From Flavobacterium selenitireducens (lineage in GTDB: Bacteria; Bacteroidota; Bacteroidia; Flavobacteriales; Flavobacteriaceae), in assembly GCF_014748335.1 (NCBI RefSeq), contig NZ_JAAVIY010000013.1, positions 1 to 64,000 of the forward strand: a stretch of DNA of 64,000 bases, read 5' to 3'. The translations under genes and the position numbers were made by a program. A model generated the notes under the pieces. The model was given only the letters and a program-made list of their open reading frames with translations, did no database searches and was not told the origin of the DNA. This document shows, piece by piece, positions 58,367-64,000 of the stretch (within the stretch, counting starts at the first letter, position 1; each line of letters starts with the position of its first letter).

Positions 58367-59232
58367 CGAGGATTACAGGCGCAATTTTGCTCTTGTTGTT
58401 TCTGATGGACTGCCTTTCGGTTCGCGCCCAGTCGTTTCGAAAACAGCGGATGACTCCAGTCCGCACCCAAAATTTGCCGCGGAAAGTGTCTGAAACTTCA
58501 GGATTGGCAACGTTTGACCGTTTTATCGCTACCCATAACGATTCCGGGAACGCCCCAAAACTTTACCTTATCGATACCGCTACGGCATCGGTGGCCAAAG
58601 CGTTTGAACTTCCGGTTCGCAATAGCGATTGGGAAGATATTACCCAGGATAGCCTGTATCTTTACATCGCGGATATCGGGAATAATTACCACCAACGACC
58701 ATCGCTTAAAATTTACCGGATCGACAAAAACGCGCTTTCACACGATTCTATTTCATTGGACAGCATCGGATTCCGATGGCCGGAAAATCCGAGGACGGGA
58801 AAAGTAGTGAATCACAACTGCGAGGCCGTTATCTCCTATGCCGACAGTTTGTACCTGTTCACGAAAGAGGAGGGAAGGACATCGGTTTTTTCGATTCCGA
58901 ACCGTCCGGGAGAGCACCAAGCCAGGTTTAAATCCGAATTCAAAACTAAAATATTTATAACCGGCGCCTGGATCAGCCCGAATAAACCCAGGCTTGTGCT
59001 TTGCGGATACACGAAAATGTTGCGTCCTTACCTCATTGATTTTCGCAATTTCGACGATACCGACTTTTTCGATGCGGATATTACCGAGATCAGGATTCGG
59101 AAGCGCTTTCGCCAGGTGGAGGGCATTACAAGTTTCAACGGAACGGATTTCTACATTTCCAACGAACATTTCCGGCTACCGTGGCTCATCAACAAACGCC
59201 AGCAACTTCATCTGCTGAAGCTGAAACAATAG
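58363..59232 (+). CDS. Hypothetical exported protein, beta-propeller-like
   Basis: 289 residues with signal peptide (ILLLLFLMDCLSVRAQ). Repeated beta blocks such as LYLIDTATASVAKAFEL, DWEDITQDSLYLYIADIGNN and LYLFTKEEGRTSVFSI suggest a propeller-like fold. Such proteins in Bacteroidota often bind ligands or are uncharacterised. No catalytic motif seen. Coupled by a 4-base overlap to the preceding gene. Confidence 0.68.
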   Translation: MTRITGAILLLLFLMDCLSVRAQSFRKQRMTPVRTQNLPRKVSETSGLATFDRFIATHNDSGNAPKLYLIDTATASVAKAFELPVRNSDWEDITQDSLYLYIADIGNNYHQRPSLKIYRIDKNALSHDSISLDSIGFRWPENPRTGKVVNHNCEAVISYADSLYLFTKEEGRTSVFSIPNRPGEHQARFKSEFKTKIFITGAWISPNKPRLVLCGYTKMLRPYLIDFRNFDDTDFFDADITEIRIRKRFRQVEGITSFNGTDFYISNEHFRLPWLINKRQQLHLLKLKQ

Positions 59233-59256
59233 CAGCAATCGACCCGACGGAAATGC

Positions 59257-59283
59257 AAAAAGCCCTCCCGAAGAAGAGCTTTC
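59257..59283 (-). terminator. Terminator of the RND efflux operon
   Basis: On the minus strand AAAGCTCT / GGGCTTTTT pair around TCTTCGGGA (with wobbles), 24 bases past the leftward stop. Confidence 0.6.
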
Positions 59284-59306
59284 CGCACAAAAATGAAAAC
59301 AAATAA

Positions 59307-60719
59307 TCAGTTCCAGCCACCGCCAAGCGAGCGGTACAAATCTACGGCCGCGTCAAGCCTCGCCTTTTTCTGGACGAGGACTCCAAGTTCGGCCTGAAGC
59401 AAATTATCCTGAGCCGTGATGACTTCGAGATAGTTCGCCATTCCGGACTTGAACAGCATATCGGCGTTCGTTACGGCCTTTTCGAGCTGTAAACGCCTGT
59501 TGTCGGAAGCGTCGTATTGCAATTTCAATTTGTCGATAGAAACCAACGCGTTCGAAACTTCGGCCACCGCCACCAAAACCGACTGCCTAAAACCAATCAC
59601 GGCTTTTTCGCGTTCCGCTTTGGCCACTTCATATTGGGTCCGCAGTCGTTTGCCGTTAAGCAAAGGTTGGGTGAGGCCGCCGGCTACCGATCCGAAAAGC
59701 GAAGCGGGCATCGTGAACCAATTGCTTGCCTCAAACGCATTTACGCCACCGCTGGCGGTAATGGTCAGGCTCGGATACAACTCCGCTTTGGCCGCACCCG
59801 TCCTGGCGTTTGCTTCCTGCAGATAATATTCCGCCGATTTCACATCCGGTCGCATCGCCACCATTTGCGATGGAACACCGGCATCGAGCTTGTCCGATAC
59901 CGGTAGCTGCGACAAAGCGACTTTTCGCTCTACCGAGTTCGGGAAGCGGCCGGTTAAAACACTCAGTGCGTTTTCCTGGATCGCGATCTGCTGCTCCAGA
60001 AACGGAATAAGCTGGGCGGCTACCAACCGTTGTGCTTCGGCTTGTTGTTGCGCCAATGAAGTCACTTGCCCGGATTCGTACCGCAAATTGATCATCTCGA
60101 GTGTGCGTTGGTTGAGGCTGAGGTTTTTGCGCGCCACTTCGAGTTGGGCGTCGAGCATCAGCAAGTTGTAGAACCCTTTGGCTACGTTCGACACGACCAG
60201 GGTTCTCAACGCGTTATTGGCTTCGGCCGATTGCAGATACTGGGCAAGCGCCGCTTTTTTGCGGTTTTTTATTTTGCCCCAAATGTCCGCTTCCCATCCC
60301 AACGTTGCTGCCGCGGTAAAATCGTTTATGTGGTTTTGGCCGACGAATTGGCTTAAGCTCAGTCCGTTAAGGCTGTTTCCCGAAGGATTGGTCGAACTTG
60401 CCGAAACCTGTAGATTCAATGTCGGAACATTGCCCCATTTTGCCTGCGAAAGCTGGAGCCGTGCAATTTCGATGTTTTGCTGGGCCACCAACAAATCGTT
60501 GTTTTTGACCAAGGCGCTGTCAATCAAGATCTGCAGCGTTTGGTCTGCAAAAAAGGTTCTCCAGTCGCTTTGTGCGATAGAATTGGTGCCCGTGCTCGTT
60601 TCCGATCGGAACGTCTCCGGAATCGCCTCTTTTGGCGTTTCGATGTCTTTCGACACTTTACAGGCGTTCAAGATCAGCGCCAGCATCAGGGTCAGTATTA
60701 TTTTGATGTGATTTTTCAT
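59307..60719 (-). CDS. Outer membrane efflux lipoprotein (TolC/NodT family)
   Basis: 470 residues. Lipoprotein signal with lipobox LNAC (Cys20). The NodT-type repeats are seen in DSALVKNNDLLVAQQNIEIARLQL and, later, GVPSQMVAMRPDVKSAEYYLQEANAR (in parts). It should form the outer membrane duct of the RND pump encoded 4 bases upstream. Confidence 0.92.
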   Translation of the reverse strand: MKNHIKIILTLMLALILNACKVSKDIETPKEAIPETFRSETSTGTNSIAQSDWRTFFADQTLQILIDSALVKNNDLLVAQQNIEIARLQLSQAKWGNVPTLNLQVSASSTNPSGNSLNGLSLSQFVGQNHINDFTAAATLGWEADIWGKIKNRKKAALAQYLQSAEANNALRTLVVSNVAKGFYNLLMLDAQLEVARKNLSLNQRTLEMINLRYESGQVTSLAQQQAEAQRLVAAQLIPFLEQQIAIQENALSVLTGRFPNSVERKVALSQLPVSDKLDAGVPSQMVAMRPDVKSAEYYLQEANARTGAAKAELYPSLTITASGGVNAFEASNWFTMPASLFGSVAGGLTQPLLNGKRLRTQYEVAKAEREKAVIGFRQSVLVAVAEVSNALVSIDKLKLQYDASDNRRLQLEKAVTNADMLFKSGMANYLEVITAQDNLLQAELGVLVQKKARLDAAVDLYRSLGGGWN

Positions 60720-60723
60720 GGTG

Positions 60724-63700
60724 TCAGATTTGTGCGGTTGCCACTTCAGGTTGGGATGGAACCGGTTTTTTAGAAGAAACGCTCTCGTGCAGGTATTGGA
60801 AGACGATGAACAGCACCGGTACGATCAAAACGCCGAGCACCACACCTGTGATCATTCCGCCGGCAGCTCCTATCGAAATCGAGTGGTTACCTTGAGCCGA
60901 CGGACCTTTGGCATACATCATCGGGATCATCCCTACGACAAAAGCCAGCGATGTCATGATGATCGGGCGAAGTCGCAATTTGGCTGCTTCCAGCGAAGAG
61001 GCGACGAGCGATTTGCCCGACCGTCTTCTCTGAGCGGCGAATTCCACGATAAGGATGGCGTTTTTGGCCAATAATCCGATGAGCATGATCAGGGCGACCT
61101 GTACGTAAATGTTGTTGGATATTTCGGCAAGACCGATCGCTGCGAAAACGCCGAACATACCCGTCGGAATCGACAGTATCACGGCTAGCGGCAGCAAGTA
61201 ACTTTCGTATTGGGCCGCGAGCAGAAAGTAAATGAATAGAAGCGAAAGGATGAAAATAACGGTCGATTGTCCCGCAGATGAAATTTCTTCCCTGGTCATT
61301 CCTGAAAATTCATAACCGTATCCGAACGGAAGCGTTTGGGCGGCAACTTCTTCTACGGCTTTGATCGCGTCCCCTGAGCTATAACCCGGTTTTGCGATGG
61401 CGTTCACACCAATCGAGTTGAAAAGATTGTAACGTGAGGCGGTTTCAGGGCCGTAGACGCGGTTGAGTTTTACAAGAGTGTTGATCGGAACCATCTCGCC
61501 CGTGCGGTTCTTGACGAAAATTCCATCCATCGAACCTATTTCGGTACGCGAATCTTTTTCGGCTTGCACCATCACCCGGTAATATTTCCCGAATCGGTTA
61601 AAATCCGAAGCTTGGGCAGATCCGAAATAGGCCTGCATCGTTTGCATGATGTCTTTGACAGAAACGCCCAACTGTTCGGCTTTCACATCGTCTACTTCCA
61701 TGTCATATTGCGGATAGTCTGCCTTGAAAGACGAGAAGGCCACGGCGATTTCCGGTCGTTTCATCAACTCTCCAAGAAATTTGTCCTTTACGCCGCTGAA
61801 CTTTTGGAGGCTTCCGCCGGTTTTGTCCTGAAGCACGAAATCCAATCCGTCGATATTGCTGAATCCGGGAACGGTAGGAAACGTAAACACGAAGAAATTC
61901 GTGCCTTTTACCGCCGCAAGTTTTCCCTGTACGTCGGCCATGATGGCGTTGATGTCGTCGATCTCGCCTCTTTCGCCCGGTTTCTTGAGCAAAATGAACG
62001 CTACCGCCGCCGACGGGCTAGAGGATTGTGTCAGCATGTTGAATCCGGACAATCCCATGACGGTGCGTTGGGACGGCAATTTTTGCAGGATGGCTTCCGC
62101 TTCCTGTACCGCTTTGGTCGTGCGCTCAAGCGAGGCTCCGGCCGGCATCGACATAGAAACGGCGATGAAGCCTTGATCTTCCGACGGAATAAACCCGGTA
62201 GGAGTGCGCTGCACCATAAAAACGGTAGCGGCGATCACGACGGCCAATCCGCCGAGGCTGACCCATTTGTGGCGTGTAAGGAATCTCAGGCTACCGACGT
62301 AATTGTTGGTCAATTTGTCGAATCCGGTATTGAAACCGGCGAAGAATTTTTCCTTGAACGATTTTTTTCCGGAGACATTTTCGCCGTGGTGTTTCGGTTC
62401 TTTGAGGAACAAAGCGGCCAGGGCAGGGCTCAACGTCAAGGCATTCAAGGCCGAAATGACGATTGCGATGGCGAGCGTGAAGGCGAACTGTCGGTAAAAC
62501 ACGCCTGTCGAACCTTCCATGAATCCGACGGGAAGAAAAACCGCTGCCATTACGAGCGTGATCGAAATGATCGCCCCGGTAATTTCGCTCATAGCAGATA
62601 TCGTCGCGGTTTTTGGCGGCAAATGCCGGTGTTCCATCTTGGCGTGAACGGCTTCGACCACGACAATGGCGTCATCGACGACGATTCCGATAGCCAAAAC
62701 CAAAGCGAATAACGTCAACAAGTTGATCGAGAACCCGAAAAGGTTCATAAAGAAGAACGTTCCCAGAATCGCAACAGGAACCGCAATGGCCGGAATCAGC
62801 GTCGAACGGAAATCCTGTAGAAACAGGAATACGACAATAAAAACCAGGATAAAGGCTTCGATTAGCGTGGTCACAACCTGGTCGATCGAAGCGTCGAGCG
62901 AGTCTTTCGTGTTGTACAGGATAAGGTATTTGACGCCTTTCGGGAAGTCTTTTTCAGCCTTTGCCATCAAATCGGCTATCGCGATCTGGATTTCGTTGGA
63001 GTTAGAACCCGCGAGCTGCATCGTAGCGATGTTAATGCCCGGTTTTCCGTTGGTACGCGTGTAATTTCCGTAAGTGTAAGCGCCGAATTCGATTTTGGCG
63101 ACGTCTTTCAACCGCAGTACGGAACCGTCGGCATTCGATCGGATCACAATGTTCTCGTATTCTGTCGGCTTGTTGAGTTTTCCCTTGTACTTGATGACGT
63201 ATTCAAACGCTTCTTTGCTGCTTTCACCGAATTTTCCGGGAGCCGCTTCGAGGTTTTTGTCCTGGATCGCAGCCATGACTTCTTTCGGAGTTAGGTTATA
63301 CGAGGCCATTTGCGCCGGCTTGAGCCAGACGCGCATCGAGTAATCCTTGTTTCCGCCAAAGATCAGCGACTGGCCGACTCCAGGTATACGCCTGATTTCA
63401 GGGATGATGTTGATTTGGGCATAATTGGCCAGGAACGTTTGATCGTATTGGGTTTCGTCCTCGGAATACATATCGACGACCATGATAAGGCTATTTTGCT
63501 GCTTGGTCGTGGAGATTCCCGCCAAAACGACTTCGGACGGAAGCTGGCTCACCGCTTGTGAAACCCGGTTCTGGACGTTGACGGCGGCTTGATCGGGATC
63601 GGTCCCGAGCTTGAAATATACGGTGATGACCAGCGAGCCATCGTTACTTGCAGATGAGCTCATATAGCTCATGTTCTCGACTCCGTTTATCGATTCTTCG

Positions 63701-63894
63701 AGGGAAGGCGCAACGGAACGCAAAATGGTTTCCGCGTTGGCACCCGGATAGAATGCCGTTACCTGGACGGCCGGAGGCGCGATGTCAGGAAACTGCTGGA
63801 GCGGAAGTTTGGTAAGCCCCAGGATCCCGACGATGACCAGTAAAACGGAAATCACGGTAGCGAGCACGGGGCGTTCTATGAATTTTTTAAACAT
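60724..63894 (-). CDS. RND efflux pump, AcrB/MexB type (HAE1 family)
   Basis: 1056 residues from the ATG at 63894 (MFKKFIERPVLATVISVLLV); the frame is open to 63987 but those codons are not pump-like. RND motifs include GIVVDDAIVVVEAVHAKMEH with the proton-relay aspartates, DPDQAAVNVQNRVSQAVSQLP and VPGFSNIDGLDFVLQD. Twelve membrane helices and two large periplasmic loops. It exports drugs or bile-like compounds by proton exchange with an adaptor presumably encoded just beyond the right edge. Confidence 0.95.
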   Translation of the reverse strand: MFKKFIERPVLATVISVLLVIVGILGLTKLPLQQFPDIAPPAVQVTAFYPGANAETILRSVAPSLEESINGVENMSYMSSSASNDGSLVITVYFKLGTDPDQAAVNVQNRVSQAVSQLPSEVVLAGISTTKQQNSLIMVVDMYSEDETQYDQTFLANYAQINIIPEIRRIPGVGQSLIFGGNKDYSMRVWLKPAQMASYNLTPKEVMAAIQDKNLEAAPGKFGESSKEAFEYVIKYKGKLNKPTEYENIVIRSNADGSVLRLKDVAKIEFGAYTYGNYTRTNGKPGINIATMQLAGSNSNEIQIAIADLMAKAEKDFPKGVKYLILYNTKDSLDASIDQVVTTLIEAFILVFIVVFLFLQDFRSTLIPAIAVPVAILGTFFFMNLFGFSINLLTLFALVLAIGIVVDDAIVVVEAVHAKMEHRHLPPKTATISAMSEITGAIISITLVMAAVFLPVGFMEGSTGVFYRQFAFTLAIAIVISALNALTLSPALAALFLKEPKHHGENVSGKKSFKEKFFAGFNTGFDKLTNNYVGSLRFLTRHKWVSLGGLAVVIAATVFMVQRTPTGFIPSEDQGFIAVSMSMPAGASLERTTKAVQEAEAILQKLPSQRTVMGLSGFNMLTQSSSPSAAVAFILLKKPGERGEIDDINAIMADVQGKLAAVKGTNFFVFTFPTVPGFSNIDGLDFVLQDKTGGSLQKFSGVKDKFLGELMKRPEIAVAFSSFKADYPQYDMEVDDVKAEQLGVSVKDIMQTMQAYFGSAQASDFNRFGKYYRVMVQAEKDSRTEIGSMDGIFVKNRTGEMVPINTLVKLNRVYGPETASRYNLFNSIGVNAIAKPGYSSGDAIKAVEEVAAQTLPFGYGYEFSGMTREEISSAGQSTVIFILSLLFIYFLLAAQYESYLLPLAVILSIPTGMFGVFAAIGLAEISNNIYVQVALIMLIGLLAKNAILIVEFAAQRRRSGKSLVASSLEAAKLRLRPIIMTSLAFVVGMIPMMYAKGPSAQGNHSISIGAAGGMITGVVLGVLIVPVLFIVFQYLHESVSSKKPVPSQPEVATAQI

Positions 63895-64000
63895 GTTTTC
63901 TTTGTGTGAAAGTTTGTAAACGTGGTTTCGGAAAGGGACGGGAAGTCCTGCCCGGCCGCGTTTGTGCGACCGGAGACAGTATTTCATTCCCTTTGTTCAG
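63895..64000 (-). other. Upstream region of the RND pump gene at the window edge
   Basis: 106 bases to the edge. On the minus strand one frame reads EQRE then a TGA at 63984-63986, which could be the end of the missing membrane fusion protein gene. This is a guess; no conserved sequence remains to support it. Confidence 0.25.

Noticed and set aside
61564..62712. Long 382-codon frame opposite the RND pump gene
   Set aside because: It is antisense to a fully conserved pump; composition (His/Arg/Phe-rich) is typical of a shadow frame.
1..64000. tRNA or rRNA genes, insertion sequences, prophage
   Set aside because: No transposase, integrase or phage-type gene was seen, and no cloverleaf or rRNA-like stretch was recognised on reading. 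Short RNAs could still be missed without a covariance search.

Overview
The window looks like chromosomal DNA of a Flavobacteriaceae bacterium, probably Flavobacterium or a close relative. The evidence is a C-terminal type IX secretion (gliding) sorting domain at the left edge, many promoters of the Bacteroidota form TAnnTTTG with a TTG/TTTG about 18-19 bases upstream, few Shine-Dalgarno sequences, and gene orders I know from this family (rsfS-ftsH-LUD-cdsA-psd, coaD-ddl next to PASTA-rluD). Base composition is higher in G+C than in many Flavobacterium (judged by eye). I see no rRNA, tRNA, insertion sequence, prophage or CRISPR array.

Layout. 1-6.4 kb: end of a T9SS cargo gene, an aminotransferase, a secreted aspartyl protease with PDZ domain, a DUF1573 protein and valS. 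6.4-13.2 kb: pentapeptide protein, the leftward phospholipid operon LUD-cdsA-psd-ACBP-lipoprotein SOD, rsfS-ftsH, and birA. 13.2-18.2 kb: a type I-like exporter (C39 peptidase-ABC, HlyD, TolC) whose ABC gene is split by a one-base frameshift. 18.3-21.7 kb: a complete bacteriophytochrome operon (response regulator, heme oxygenase, phytochrome kinase). 21.9-32.7 kb: pyrE back to back with a NUDIX gene, small enzymes and a regulator, an M14 peptidase, coaD-ddl and PASTA-rluD, yaaA, with several families of intergenic repeats. 33.1-38.0 kb: tetR-tolC-emrA-emrB drug efflux operon with its operators. 38.1-44.8 kb: the complete trp operon trpEGDCFBA, preceded by a leader peptide gene with two adjacent Trp codons and an attenuator. 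45-52 kb: a MarR-nitroreductase-YceI operon with three operator copies, thioredoxin-like proteins, rhodanese, GapN, TrxA and an MFS transporter. 52.4-54.7 kb: two tandem pairs of AraC-type regulator plus stand-alone receiver. 54.7-59.3 kb: stress-type and small unknown proteins. 59.3-64 kb: TolC-type lipoprotein and RND pump; the pump continues a cluster cut by the window edge.

Most notable: (1) the trp attenuator, in which leader stop codon and terminator are complementary, with a promoter placed so that the leader peptide should be leaderless; (2) the duplicated AraC/receiver pairs with similar hairpin-plus-T leaders; (3) two intergenic repeat families whose stems differ in sequence but keep pairing; (4) the triple TTTGTA-NN-TACAAA operator of the MarR operon; (5) the frameshifted exporter.
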